Below are positions 47,622 through 57,026 of a stretch of DNA of 64,000 nucleotides, in pieces. Under the pieces are notes generated by a model. That model made no database searches. It was not told the DNA's origin and saw nothing but the letters and a program-made list of their open reading frames with translations. This DNA comes from Collinsella aerofaciens (lineage in GTDB: Bacteria; Actinomycetota; Coriobacteriia; Coriobacteriales; Coriobacteriaceae). Position 1 is the first letter of the stretch. Each line of letters begins with the position of its first letter. The translations under genes were made by a program, and so were the position numbers. Where the stretch lies: the NCBI RefSeq assembly GCF_015554145.1, contig NZ_JADNHZ010000001.1, positions 1-64,000 on the forward strand, in the 5' to 3' direction.

Positions 47622-49184
47622 TTAGTCAAACTGGGTAACATCGATCAGGCGATTGGCCAACGAAAGGTCGCTCTCGATAGGCACGAACTCGTCACCCACG
47701 TGCATGAGCTCCTCGTCACCCTTTGCCAGCAGCAAGACAATGGTGGGAGCATTGGGGCTGACGTACTCCTCGCGCGCCGCCTTGAACGCCGCATGCACAG
47801 CGGCTTCGCGATCGAGGATGATTTCGTTCGGCGTATCGTCGGGAACATGCTCGGCAAGCTCGCGACAGACCTTCATCGGGTCCTCGTGAGCCGGGTCCTC
47901 GTTGGCAAAGATCATCAGGTCGGAATATGGTGCGGCCTCGCGCGGAAGCTGCTCGCGGCGCTCCTGCGCCTTGCCGCCGGCAGCGCCAAACACTGCAATG
48001 ACTGGACTAGCGGGAAACGCGCGCTTGACCGACGAGAAAAGCGAACGGAACGAAAGCTGGTTGTGCGCATAGTCTACGACGCAGATCACGCGGCCGTCCT
48101 TCGACTCCACGACCTCCATACGGCCCGGCACACGCAGTTTGGAGAGGCCCTTCTTGATAGCCTCGATACCGATGCCGATCTCGTGCGCAGCGGCGATAGC
48201 GACCAGCGCGTTCTCCACGTTAAAGTCTCCCGCGATACCCAGCAGGACCTTTTCCCCCGCCTCGGACTCGTCGGCACACAGGCCATGCAAGTTGAACTCG
48301 ATGCTAAAGCCGACCATGCGCACATCGCTCGCCCACAGGCTTGCCTCGGGATGCTCGACGCCAACGGTCACCAAGCGCTCGGCCGTCGACGCTGCCTCCA
48401 GCACACGGTCAACCTCTTCGGTGCCCAGATTCACCACGGCGGTCTTTGCCTGGTCAAAGATCCTGAGTTTGCTCTCAAAATAATCCTCAAACGTGGGGTG
48501 TTCGATCGGCGAGATGTGGTCACGGCCGATGTTGAGGAAGCACGCCACGTCAAACGGCAGATTCTCGACGCGTTGGTACTTGAGCGCCTGGCTCGAGACC
48601 TCCATGACCATGGACTGGCGACCGGACTCACGGCAGTTGGCGATATGGCGCCAGACCTCTGGGGCCTCGGGCGTGGTATTGGTGCTCTCGTAGCACTCGA
48701 TACCATCGTCGGTACTCACCGAGCCGATCATGCCGCAGGACTCGCCCGCCGCTTTGATAATCGACTGGAGCATAAAAGCGGCCGTGGTCTTTCCCTTGGT
48801 ACCGGTGATGCCCACGATCTTGACGTCGTGGTCGGGACGGTCGTAGACCTCCGGCGGCAACAGGGCCATGGCCGTGCGAACGCTATCAACAACCAGCATC
48901 GCAGCACCCCTCTCCTGCGCCAGCGGCTCCAGAGACTCGACCAGCGACTCTTCGCACACAAATGCGACGGCACCCGCATCGAGCGCCATGCTCAAAAACG
49001 CGGGCTTAAAGGCAGCACCTTTGCAAAAGAACACGTCACCTGCCGAGACCGCGCGCGAATCAAACGAGCAGCCGGTCACGGCACGCTCGTCAACCTGCTC
49101 TGATGCGCGCAGCTCGCCGCACACGTCGAGAAGCTTGGCAAGCGTATCGACCGTGGTCACGGTCGCGGAATCCGAATGGTGCAT
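47622..49184 (-). CDS. murE: Mur ligase, MurE family (UDP-MurNAc-tripeptide synthetase)
   Basis: Adds the third amino acid to UDP-MurNAc-L-Ala-D-Glu. The 520-residue protein has the three Mur domains: an N-terminal UMAG-binding part (FDSRAVSAGDVFFC), the ATPase with VGITGTKGKTTAAFMLQSI (about residues 122-140) and STNTTPEAPEVWRHIA, and the C-terminal domain with VPGRMEVVESKDGRVICVVD and DYAHN. The usual DNPR (meso-DAP) motif is not found; the aligned region reads NEDPAHEDP, so the third residue cannot be assigned by motif. A promoter lies upstream at 49220-49248. Confidence 0.88.
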   Translation of the reverse strand: MHHSDSATVTTVDTLAKLLDVCGELRASEQVDERAVTGCSFDSRAVSAGDVFFCKGAAFKPAFLSMALDAGAVAFVCEESLVESLEPLAQERGAAMLVVDSVRTAMALLPPEVYDRPDHDVKIVGITGTKGKTTAAFMLQSIIKAAGESCGMIGSVSTDDGIECYESTNTTPEAPEVWRHIANCRESGRQSMVMEVSSQALKYQRVENLPFDVACFLNIGRDHISPIEHPTFEDYFESKLRIFDQAKTAVVNLGTEEVDRVLEAASTAERLVTVGVEHPEASLWASDVRMVGFSIEFNLHGLCADESEAGEKVLLGIAGDFNVENALVAIAAAHEIGIGIEAIKKGLSKLRVPGRMEVVESKDGRVICVVDYAHNQLSFRSLFSSVKRAFPASPVIAVFGAAGGKAQERREQLPREAAPYSDLMIFANEDPAHEDPMKVCRELAEHVPDDTPNEIILDREAAVHAAFKAAREEYVSPNAPTIVLLLAKGDEELMHVGDEFVPIESDLSLANRLIDVTQFD

Positions 49185-49219
49185 CTTTCACCTTTCTCAG
49201 CCATTTGGCAGGGACGGTT

Positions 49220-49248
49220 TTTATAGTAACCGAAACGCACCCACGCAA
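49220..49248 (-). promoter_or_regulatory. murE promoter
   Basis: On the minus strand TTGCGT (49243-49248) is spaced 17 bases from TATAAA (49220-49225), overlapping the asnB terminator. Confidence 0.55.
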
Positions 49249-49249
49249 A

Positions 49250-49271
49250 AACGGCTCCCGGAGGAGCCGTT
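49250..49271 (-). terminator. asnB terminator
   Basis: AACGGCTCC/GGAGCCGTT hairpin followed on the minus strand by TTTTTGCG, just after asnB. Confidence 0.85.
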
Positions 49272-49296
49272 ACGCGCAGGCGTTCGTAAGCCGAGG

Positions 49297-51177
49297 CTAG
49301 GCAGCCTGAACAGCGGGCTGGTCCTCGTCGATAAAGAAGCGCTTGTACCACACCAGGAACACGAGCGGCGTATAGATCTTGCGCTGGAAATCGCCCTTGC
49401 CCGCAAAGTGCAGATCGAGCAGGTGCATGAGCTCGTCGGTATCGAAGAACTCGCTTGCCCACGGCGCGGTGAAGTACTCCTTGACATAGTCGTGCCACTT
49501 TTGCTCGCGCAGCCAGTAGACAATCGGCACCGGGAAGCCCACCTTGGGACGGGTGGCCCACTCATCGGGCAGTGACTTGTTGGCAGCGTGGCGGAGTACC
49601 TGTTTGTTGCCGTTCTCGTTGATGCGGTAGCGGTCGGGAATGTGCTCGGCGAACTCCATGACTTTGCGGTCCAGGAAGGGCACGCGCAGCTCCAGCGAGT
49701 GCGCCATGCACATCTTGTCGGCCTTGAGCAGAATGTCGCCCGGGAGCCACATGTTCATGTCCAGGTACTGCTTCTTGACCAGCTCGGGCTGACCCTTCAC
49801 GCGCGCATAGATGGGAGCGGCAAGCTCGAAGGCGCCATCGCCGGTGTTGTACTCGGGCTTGAGCACGCCGTCGACCTCGCGCTCCGGCCATACCAGAGCC
49901 TGTCCCAGGAACGACTTCTCAGGGATCTCGGCGCCCTTGATCAGAAAGTTATGTCCCTTGAAGTACGGCATATGCAACGCCAGGTTACCGAGCGCGCGAC
50001 GGATGGGCAGCGGCACCATCTTTTTGTACTTGCGGACCGGGACCGTGTCCTCGTAGTAGGCGTAGCCGCCAAAGAGCTCGTCGGCACCTTCGCCCGAAAG
50101 CACGACGGTGACGTCCTTGCGGGCCATCTCGGCCAAGAACCACAGCGGCACGGAAGACAGGTTGGACTGCGGCTCGTCCATGTGATACTGGATGTCCTCG
50201 AGCGCACCGAAGAACTCGTCGGCGGTAATCATCTTGCGGACATTCTCGACGCCGAGCTTGTCAGAAAGTTCCTTGGCGTAGTTGGTCTCGTTGAAGTTCT
50301 TGTAATCGAAGCCCACCGAGAAGGTCTTGTCGGGCATAAGGCAAGCGGCGATGTAGCTGGAGTCGACGCCACCGGAGAGAAACGACGCGACCTTGACGTC
50401 GGCGATGCGATGGGCCTCGACGCTCTCGTGCACGACCTCGTCCAGCTCATCGACATACTCTTCGAACGGCTTCTCGACGGCAGAGTAATCGCAATCCCAG
50501 TAGCGCTCGATGTTCATCTTGCCGGTCGGGATGTCTACGGTAAAGTAATGCGCCGGCGGCAGCTTGTAGACACCCTCGAAGAAGGTCTCCTCGGTTGCCG
50601 AATACTGCAGCGTCATGTACGGACGCAGGGCCTTTTTGTTGACCGCCTTGTGGAAGTGCGGGTAGTCCAGGAAGCTCTTGATCTCGGAACCAAAGAGCAC
50701 GCCCGGAGCGCCGTCGCCCGCATCGGCCATGGGATAGTAGTAGAGCGGCTTGATGCCAAAGATATCGCGGGCGCCAAAAAGCTTGTTCTTCTTCTTGTCC
50801 CAGATGACGAAGGCGTACATACCGCGCAAGCGATCGAGTACGGCCTCGCCCCACTCCTCGTAGCCGTGCAGGAGGCTCTCGGTGTCGGCGCCGCAGTGGA
50901 ACTTGTAGCCCTTGGCCTCGAGCTCGGAGCGAAGCTCCTGGAAGTTGTAGATCTCGCCGTTGAAGACGATAACGACGCTGCCGTCCTCATTGGCCATGGG
51001 CTGAGCGCCGGCCTCGGTCAGGTCGAGGATCGACAAGCGGCGGAAGCCGAGGGCAACGCGGCCGTCGATAAACTGACCGCCCATGTCGGGACCGCGATGG
51101 ACGATGCGGTCCATCATCTTGGTGAGCACCTCGGATTGGTTATCCGTCCCACCGACAAAACCGACAAAACCGCACAT
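49297..51177 (-). CDS. asnB: Asparagine synthetase B (glutamine-hydrolysing)
   Basis: Makes asparagine from aspartate, ATP and glutamine. The 626-residue protein starts MCGFVGFVGG, with Cys2 as the Ntn glutaminase nucleophile. The N-terminal glutaminase domain runs to about residue 210 (RRLSILDLTEAGAQPM; FNGEIYNFQELRSEL). The synthetase domain follows with the PP-loop SFLSGGVDSSYIAA (about 248-261) and VVLSGEGADELFGGY (about 355-369). All key residues are in place. It is a single-gene transcript. Confidence 0.96.
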   Translation of the reverse strand: MCGFVGFVGGTDNQSEVLTKMMDRIVHRGPDMGGQFIDGRVALGFRRLSILDLTEAGAQPMANEDGSVVIVFNGEIYNFQELRSELEAKGYKFHCGADTESLLHGYEEWGEAVLDRLRGMYAFVIWDKKKNKLFGARDIFGIKPLYYYPMADAGDGAPGVLFGSEIKSFLDYPHFHKAVNKKALRPYMTLQYSATEETFFEGVYKLPPAHYFTVDIPTGKMNIERYWDCDYSAVEKPFEEYVDELDEVVHESVEAHRIADVKVASFLSGGVDSSYIAACLMPDKTFSVGFDYKNFNETNYAKELSDKLGVENVRKMITADEFFGALEDIQYHMDEPQSNLSSVPLWFLAEMARKDVTVVLSGEGADELFGGYAYYEDTVPVRKYKKMVPLPIRRALGNLALHMPYFKGHNFLIKGAEIPEKSFLGQALVWPEREVDGVLKPEYNTGDGAFELAAPIYARVKGQPELVKKQYLDMNMWLPGDILLKADKMCMAHSLELRVPFLDRKVMEFAEHIPDRYRINENGNKQVLRHAANKSLPDEWATRPKVGFPVPIVYWLREQKWHDYVKEYFTAPWASEFFDTDELMHLLDLHFAGKGDFQRKIYTPLVFLVWYKRFFIDEDQPAVQAA

Positions 51178-51364
51178 ATACTATCCCCTCTGCTGTTGCT
51201 GGGCATCAAATCGAATCAGTAGCTTTTGAGTATACCCGAGGGCGTAAAGAGGGGCGGAATGTTCAGGCAATCTCAACTGAATCAGCTCCGCTGTGACACG
51301 CGCCGGTTACCTTTAATGGATATGAGATGAATGAGGCGATTGTTTTGCTATACTCTCTCCGCAC

Positions 51365-51440
51365 GGGCGATTGGCGCAACGGTTAGCGCAGGTGCTTTAC
51401 ACGCACAAGGCTGGGGGTTCGAATCCCTCATCGCCCACCA
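51365..51440 (+). tRNA. tRNA-Val (anticodon TAC)
   Basis: A 76-base cloverleaf on the plus strand. The acceptor stem is GGGCGAT/ATCGCCC, the anticodon loop TTTACAC reads TAC, and CCA is encoded. An extended -10 (TGCTATACT, 51346-51354) lies upstream. It is the only plus-strand tRNA in the window, and its 3' end is repeated downstream at 51609-51634. Confidence 0.95.
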
Positions 51441-51450
51441 CTGATTTGGA

Positions 51451-51478
51451 AACGGTCCTCGAAAGGGGACCGTTTTTT
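51451..51478 (+). terminator. tRNA-Val terminator
   Basis: AACGGTCC/GGACCGTT hairpin followed by TTTT. Confidence 0.85.
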
Positions 51479-51608
51479 GTTTGGGCCTATTTCATGGGAT
51501 TCGAACCCGCAAGGGTGCGGAGCTGAGGAAACGCGAAGCGTTTTCCAGCGCAGCACGCGAGGGCCGTAGGCCCGAAGCGAGAGCGGGCGGCGTCAGCCGC
51601 ACGCGACA

Positions 51609-51634
51609 TCCCTCATCGCCCACCACTGAGTTGT
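51609..51634 (+). repeat. Duplicated tRNA-Val 3' end (possible attachment-site remnant)
   Basis: ATCCCTCATCGCCCACCACT repeats the tRNA-Val T-arm 3' side, acceptor strand, CCA and the following bases (tRNA copy at 51422-51443). Such duplications mark attR sites of elements that integrate into tRNA genes. Only about 185 bases lie between the copies. Confidence 0.5.
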
Positions 51635-52051
51635 TAGGCCTCCAGCGATGGAGGCCTTTCCTTTTTTCAGGCCCAGCGCATGGGATTCGAACCCGCCAGC
51701 ACGTCCGTCACAAAGGCCGTGGCCAAAAAATGGCAAAAATGAGTACTGCTACCTTGCTTACAACATATCAAAAGATTGTATTTGCTTACGTTACGCAACA
51801 TATGTCCATTATAAGGACTAACAATCGGATCAAAATCGTGCGTTCATCGCCATTTCGACTTGCCATCTTGCCTTATTAGTCCAAAATTGCTGCGACCAAA
51901 TCGGTAACAGTACTCATATTTAATGTTTTTTGACCAGCAGGTCTCCCTGCCTTAGCAAATCTAAGGCAAAACGGGCTCCAGACCGCCGAATCATGCCACG
52001 TAGACACGTCCGCAGTCCGGAACCCGGTCAAAATTAAGTTATTGCGCCGCG

Positions 52052-53335
52052 TTAGCCCAAGACACCCGACAGGATCTCGATTAGGCTGTCCACGTCGGCC
52101 TCTTCGCACACGAGCGGCGGCAGGAAACGCAGCGTATGAGCACCTGTAGCGTTAATCACGGCACCGGCGGCCAGCGCGCGGGCAACTATATCATGCGCGT
52201 CGCCCGCGGCATCATCCAGGTCGCAGCCGAGCATCAGGCCACGGCCACGCACCTCTACCACATGCGGAAGCTTAACCAGCGCCTGCTCCATATAGGCGCC
52301 TACCTTGGCAGCATGGTCGGCATAATCGCCGCGCACGAGCGCGGAGAGCGTCGCGGCGCACGCCGCGATGGCCAAGCAGCTACCGCCAAAAGTCGAACCG
52401 TGATCGCCGGGCTTAAACACGTCGGCGATCTCTTTCTTTGCCACGACGGCACCCATGGGCACGCCATCAGCAATGCCCTTGGCAAGGCTCATGATGTCGG
52501 GCTCCACGCCATAGGTTTGGAATGCGAACGGCTTGCCGGAGCGGAAGATGCCGCACTGGACCTCGTCGGCGATAAGCACGGCGCCCACTTCATGTGCCAA
52601 GTCGCGCGCTGCCGCCATAAACTCCTCGGTCATGGGGTGCACGCCGCTCTCACCCTGGATCGGCTCGAGCATCACGGCACAAATTTCGCTCCCCAGCTGC
52701 TTAAAGATCGCACGCAGTTCATCGATATCGTTGGGCGTGCAGGCCACAAAGCCACCCGGCAGCGGGCGGAAACTATCCTGCAGCCAATCCTGCATGGTGG
52801 CGGCAATGGTCTCGAGCGTACGGCCGTGGAAGCCGCCGCGCATGCACACGATGGTGTTGCCGCCGTTACCGGCACGCTTGGCGTACAGGCGCGCGAGCTT
52901 CATCGAGCCCTCGTTGGCCTCGGCGCCGGAGTTGGCAAAGAAGGTCTCCCACACCTGCTCGTCCGCAGCCGGGGCACCAAGAGCAGCTGCCGTGGTCTCA
53001 TCGCCGGCGGCAATGGCATCGGCAAGCACGCGCGCACCATCTACGTCGTCGTTGGCAAGCTTGGACAGCAGCGCCGCGACCTGTCCGCGCTGCTCAATGT
53101 AGAAGTAATTGGAGACATGCATGAGCTTTTTGGTCTGTGCCTCGAGCGCCGAGAGCACAGCCGGGTCGCCATGACCCAGGCTGCACACGCCGATGCCGGC
53201 AAGAAAGTCGAGGTACTCACGGCCATCGTCGCCGGTGAGCTTCATGCCGTGGCCCTCGACAAACTCGACCGGAGAGCGGCCAAAGGTATGCATAACGTAA
53301 TGGGATTCAAGCGATTGCTGAGCTGCAAGTGACAT
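52052..53335 (-). CDS. argD: Acetylornithine aminotransferase
   Basis: PLP enzyme converting N-acetylglutamate semialdehyde to N-acetylornithine. The 427-residue protein has the class III aminotransferase motifs: NSGAEANEGSMKLAR (about residues 130-144), GGFHGRT (about 166), and the PLP-site lid LIADEVQCGIFRSGKPFAFQ followed by SLAKGIADGVPMGA with the catalytic Lys (about residue 281). It is the last gene of the argC-J-B-D operon. The protein could also act in lysine synthesis (DapC activity), as ArgD often does. Confidence 0.95.
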   Translation of the reverse strand: MSLAAQQSLESHYVMHTFGRSPVEFVEGHGMKLTGDDGREYLDFLAGIGVCSLGHGDPAVLSALEAQTKKLMHVSNYFYIEQRGQVAALLSKLANDDVDGARVLADAIAAGDETTAAALGAPAADEQVWETFFANSGAEANEGSMKLARLYAKRAGNGGNTIVCMRGGFHGRTLETIAATMQDWLQDSFRPLPGGFVACTPNDIDELRAIFKQLGSEICAVMLEPIQGESGVHPMTEEFMAAARDLAHEVGAVLIADEVQCGIFRSGKPFAFQTYGVEPDIMSLAKGIADGVPMGAVVAKKEIADVFKPGDHGSTFGGSCLAIAACAATLSALVRGDYADHAAKVGAYMEQALVKLPHVVEVRGRGLMLGCDLDDAAGDAHDIVARALAAGAVINATGAHTLRFLPPLVCEEADVDSLIEILSGVLG

Positions 53336-53404
53336 GGGATGCCTTTCGTTGAGCGCCGGACGGCGCAGGCCTATGGGTGCAGGAATGGGGCGGCTGCGGG
53401 TCAG

Positions 53405-54385
53405 TTAGACCGTCTGAAGCTTCTCGACCTCGTCGAGGTTCTCGGTCAGACGCGCAGCAAACGTCGAAAGCGGATGCGGATGCGTATCGAACTCGTAAGC
53501 CGTCTCGGTGGAGTGGATCACGGTACCGACGCCGGCGTCGGTCAGCAGCTCCAGCAGCAGCGAATGCGGCGTGGTACCGTTGATGATGTGAGCGCGAAAT
53601 ACGCCTCCGGCAAGCGCATCGACGGCAGCACGCAGCTTGGGAATCATGCCCTTATCGACCTCGCCGCCGTAGAGCATCTCATTGACCTCATCGAGCGTCA
53701 GATTGGAGATAAGTGAATCCTTGTCGCTAAAGTCCTTGTACAGGCCGTCGACGTCGGTCAAAAAGATCGCCTTATGCGCATGCAGCGCCGCCGCAACGGC
53801 ACCGGCGGCGGTATCGGCGTTGATGTTGAAGAAACCGCCGTCCTCCCCCGCCGCGACGGTAGCGATAACGGGGATGTACTCGCTATCGAGCAGGCGCTCG
53901 ATATAGTCGGTGTTGACGTGCGTGACCTTGCCCACGCGACCGAGCTCGGGGTCGAGCGGCTCGGCGATGAGCGTGCCGGCATCGCTGCCCGACACGCCCA
54001 CGGCCAGGTTGCCGTGGTGGTTGAGCGCCGCGACCAGCTCCTGGTTGACCTTGCCGCCCAGTACCTCGCGCACGATATCCATAGTCGCCGGCGTGGTCAC
54101 GCGCTGGCCGTTCTTAAACTCGACGGGAATATCGTAATGGCTCAGCGCCTCGTTGATGGCCTTGCCGCCACCGTGCACGATAACGGGGCGCATGCCGATG
54201 ATCTTGAGCAGCACGATGTCGCTCATCACGTCGCGGCGCAGCTGCTCGTCGACCATGGCGGCTCCGCCATATTTGATAACAACCGTCTTGCCGGTCAGGT
54301 TCTTAATCCACGGCAGTGCCTCGAACAGCAGCTGCGCGGTCGCTTCGTTGGATTCGCTCGAACGACAATCGCGTGCGAATTTCAT
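53405..54385 (-). CDS. argB: Acetylglutamate kinase
   Basis: Phosphorylates N-acetylglutamate, the usual control point of arginine synthesis. The 326-residue protein has TVVIKYGGAAM (about residues 34-44), PVIVHGGGKAINEAL (about 67-81), and VGVSGSDAGTLIAEPLDPEL. An N-terminal extension with a mobile helix, found in arginine-inhibited hexameric enzymes, may be present (residues 1-30); inhibition is inferred. The start at 54385 has GAGG upstream. It lies between argJ and argD. Confidence 0.94.
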   Translation of the reverse strand: MKFARDCRSSESNEATAQLLFEALPWIKNLTGKTVVIKYGGAAMVDEQLRRDVMSDIVLLKIIGMRPVIVHGGGKAINEALSHYDIPVEFKNGQRVTTPATMDIVREVLGGKVNQELVAALNHHGNLAVGVSGSDAGTLIAEPLDPELGRVGKVTHVNTDYIERLLDSEYIPVIATVAAGEDGGFFNINADTAAGAVAAALHAHKAIFLTDVDGLYKDFSDKDSLISNLTLDEVNEMLYGGEVDKGMIPKLRAAVDALAGGVFRAHIINGTTPHSLLLELLTDAGVGTVIHSTETAYEFDTHPHPLSTFAARLTENLDEVEKLQTV

Positions 54386-54466
54386 AATCTGCCTCGTCTT
54401 TCGTGTAGCTATCGCGCCGTGCTCCGCTGTTCGCAATCGCGGCAAGATGCGCAGCGTGCCTGGAAT

Positions 54467-55735
54467 CTAGGAACGGTAGTCGCCGTTAATGGAGATGTAC
54501 TCGTGCGTGAGGTCGCAGGTCCACACGGTGGTCGCCGCGTCGCCCGCGCCCAGGTCTGCCGAGATCACAATCTCGGACGCCTCAAAACGTCGCAGAGCCT
54601 CGTCCTCGTCAAAGGAAACAGTCAGACCGTCGCGACAGACAGGCATGCCCATCATGTCGATGGAAACGTCTTCCTGATTAAACTTCACGCCGCACTTGCC
54701 AAGCGCCATAGCAACGCGGCCCCAGTTGCAGTCGTGGCCGGCGATGCAGGTCTTAACGAGCGGCGAGTTGGCAACGGCACGGGCGGCGATATCGGCCTCC
54801 TCATCGTTCACGGCGCCGGTAACGTTGACCGTAACAAGCTTGGATGCGCCCTCACCATCGGCGGCGATATTGCGCGCCAGGCTCTCGCACACCTCGTGTA
54901 CGGCAAACGCCAACTCGTCAAAGGCATCGGAGCCCTCGACGATAGGCTCGGCATCTGCGGCAGCGGCGCCGGAGGCAAGCATGATGCAGGTGTCGTTGGT
55001 CGAGGTGTCGGAATCGACCGTTACCTTGTTAAAGGTCTGCTTGACGGTCGAGAGCAGCAGGGCATGAAGTGCCACAGGCTCGACGGGGGCATCGGTGGTG
55101 ATAACTGCGATCATGGTGGCCATGTTGGGCATGATCATGCCCGAGCCCTTGCACATTCCGCCTACCGTATAGACATTGCCCGCATGACCCGCAGCCTCAC
55201 TGACGTAGGATACGGCGTACTCCTTGGAGTGCGTGTCGGTCGTCATGATGGCGCGAGCGGCATCGGCGCCACCGTGGGTGGAGAGCGCCTCGTAGGCAGC
55301 AGGAATGGCGGTCTCAAACGTGTCGATCGGCAGAATCTGGCCAATCACACCCGTGGAGGCAACCAGAATCTGCTGGGGCTCGCAGCCGATGACCTGCGAT
55401 GCGATGCTGCACGTCTCGCGCGCGCAGGCAAGGCCGGTCTCACCCGTGGCGGCGTTGGCATTGCCAGAGTTGACCGAAACACCGGCGATGATACCGTAGC
55501 CCTTGTCGGCACCGCCCAGGTTGGCACGGCTCACCTGCACGGGCGCCGCGCAAAAGCGATTGGTGGTAAACACGCCGGCACCGGGACAGGGTTTATCGGG
55601 CACGACGAGCGCGTAATCCAGACGCTCGGGGTTCTTGCGGAACCCAGCGTGGATGCCTGCGGCTTTAAAACCAGCCGCAGCCGTAACGCCACCCTCGACG
55701 GCGCGAATCTTGATATCAAACAGCTCGGTATTCAT
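54467..55735 (-). CDS. argJ: Bifunctional ornithine acetyltransferase/N-acetylglutamate synthase
   Basis: Recycles the acetyl group from N-acetylornithine to glutamate. The 422-residue precursor self-cleaves before a Thr in the motif region GMIMPNMATMIAVITTDAPV (about residues 199-218). The N-terminal half includes VFTTNRFCAAPV (about 55-66), and the C-terminal ends NGDYRS, close to the usual C-terminus. Its presence implies the cyclic acetyl-recycling form of the pathway, so argA and argE are not required. Confidence 0.95.
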   Translation of the reverse strand: MNTELFDIKIRAVEGGVTAAAGFKAAGIHAGFRKNPERLDYALVVPDKPCPGAGVFTTNRFCAAPVQVSRANLGGADKGYGIIAGVSVNSGNANAATGETGLACARETCSIASQVIGCEPQQILVASTGVIGQILPIDTFETAIPAAYEALSTHGGADAARAIMTTDTHSKEYAVSYVSEAAGHAGNVYTVGGMCKGSGMIMPNMATMIAVITTDAPVEPVALHALLLSTVKQTFNKVTVDSDTSTNDTCIMLASGAAAADAEPIVEGSDAFDELAFAVHEVCESLARNIAADGEGASKLVTVNVTGAVNDEEADIAARAVANSPLVKTCIAGHDCNWGRVAMALGKCGVKFNQEDVSIDMMGMPVCRDGLTVSFDEDEALRRFEASEIVISADLGAGDAATTVWTCDLTHEYISINGDYRS

Positions 55736-55870
55736 CGTCTTTACGACTCCTTATGTCAAACAAAAAAACGGACATCGGTTGGTGCGCCATGCCAGTCGTG
55801 ATCATGAGACCAGCTTAAGAGTGGCGCCCCACTCGATGCCCGACTACCAAATCGTTAACAATCGAATGTG

Positions 55871-56941
55871 CTACACCGGGCACGCCACTGTGGGCAAGCC
55901 TCGTCGCTCGTCAAAGCCAAAGACGATGTTGGCGCACTGGACCGCTTGGCCCGCAGCGCCCTTGCACAAATTGTCGATAGCACCCGTCGCCACCAGCACG
56001 CCCGCGCGCTTGTTGAGCGCGAGGCCAATCTGGGCAGCGTTGGTGCCGACGACCGAAGCCGTCTTGGGCTGCTGGCCGGCATCGAGTACGCGCACGAAGG
56101 TGCGACCGGCGTAGAACTGCTTGTAATGGTCGACGACGTCCTCAAGGGTCAAGGTATCGATAGCCTGCGGCGTAAGCGGCATCGTCACCGTAGAGAGCAG
56201 ACCGCGCTTGAGCGGTGCCAGGTGCGGGGTAAAGACGACGCAATCGGTTAGGCCAAGGATTTGCTCAATCTCGGGCGTATGACGATGCTTGCCCACGCCA
56301 TAGGCCTCCAGGTTTTCGTCCGCGCTGCAAAAATGGGTGCGGGCGTTGCAGGACTTACCGGCGCCCGTCACGCCGCTGATAGCGTCAACGATCACGGGGC
56401 CACTCTGGGCAACCCAGCCGGCGCGCACGGCGGGCGCGGCGGCAAGGCTCGTTGCGGTGGGATAGCAACCGGCGCAGGCGACCAGCACGGGTTTGCCGTT
56501 AGCATGGTCGGATGCGGCGGTCTCCAAGTCTTGGCAGAACAGCTCGGGCAGACCGAAGGCACGGGTCTTGAGCAGATCGGGGCTCGTATGCTCGGCGGCA
56601 TACCATGTCTCAAAGACGGACGCGTCGTTCAGGCGGTAGTCGGCCGAAAGATCGAAACAGGAAACGCCCGCGGCAAGCAGCGCGGGCACCTGTGCCATGG
56701 CAGCCGTGTGCGGCACGGCAAGAAAAACCGCATCGCAGCTCTTAAGCTCGGGGGCGTCATGCGTGGTGAAAACCAGATCGCTCACGCCAGCAAAGCTCGG
56801 ATACACCGCAGACAACGGCTGGCCGGCATCGGCGTTGGACGTAATGGCAGCAAGTTCAAACTCGGGGTGACCGAGGACGAGGCGAATGAGCTCGGCGCCG
56901 GCATATCCAGCCGCACCGACGATTCCAACCTTTACAGACAT
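55871..56941 (-). CDS. argC: N-acetyl-gamma-glutamyl-phosphate reductase
   Basis: NADPH-dependent reductase, first gene of the arginine operon. The 356-residue protein has the nucleotide-binding start VGIVGAAGYAGAELIRLVLG (about residues 5-24), the catalytic Cys in VACAGCYPTATSL (about 153-165), and GKHRHTPEIEQ (about 234) for substrate binding. Two ARG boxes lie about 90-120 bases upstream of the ATG. Confidence 0.95.
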   Translation of the reverse strand: MSVKVGIVGAAGYAGAELIRLVLGHPEFELAAITSNADAGQPLSAVYPSFAGVSDLVFTTHDAPELKSCDAVFLAVPHTAAMAQVPALLAAGVSCFDLSADYRLNDASVFETWYAAEHTSPDLLKTRAFGLPELFCQDLETAASDHANGKPVLVACAGCYPTATSLAAAPAVRAGWVAQSGPVIVDAISGVTGAGKSCNARTHFCSADENLEAYGVGKHRHTPEIEQILGLTDCVVFTPHLAPLKRGLLSTVTMPLTPQAIDTLTLEDVVDHYKQFYAGRTFVRVLDAGQQPKTASVVGTNAAQIGLALNKRAGVLVATGAIDNLCKGAAGQAVQCANIVFGFDERRGLPTVACPV

Positions 56942-57026
56942 ATCAGACTCCTTGTCTGCAGTTATGCACCAATGCGCATCCCGCAGCCGTCGTTATGAAG
57001 TGGGTTGAAACTTTAACACCAAAAGA

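Larger units (their letters stand above)
51441..52051. other. Gene-free stretch with tRNA-derived repeats downstream of tRNA-Val
   Basis: Contains the tRNA-Val terminator (51451-51478), a repeat of the tRNA-Val 3' end (51609-51634), two copies of ATGGGATTCGAACCCGC (51494 and 51680), several short hairpins, and a pair of inverted ATGAGTACTG repeats at 51739-51753 and 51903-51917. No full gene is seen; it may be the scar of an integrated element. Confidence 0.5.

Noticed and set aside
49297-51177. asnB as part of a RiPP (lasso cyclase) system
   Set aside because: It has a complete glutaminase domain with Cys2 and full AsnB length, far from the RiPP genes.
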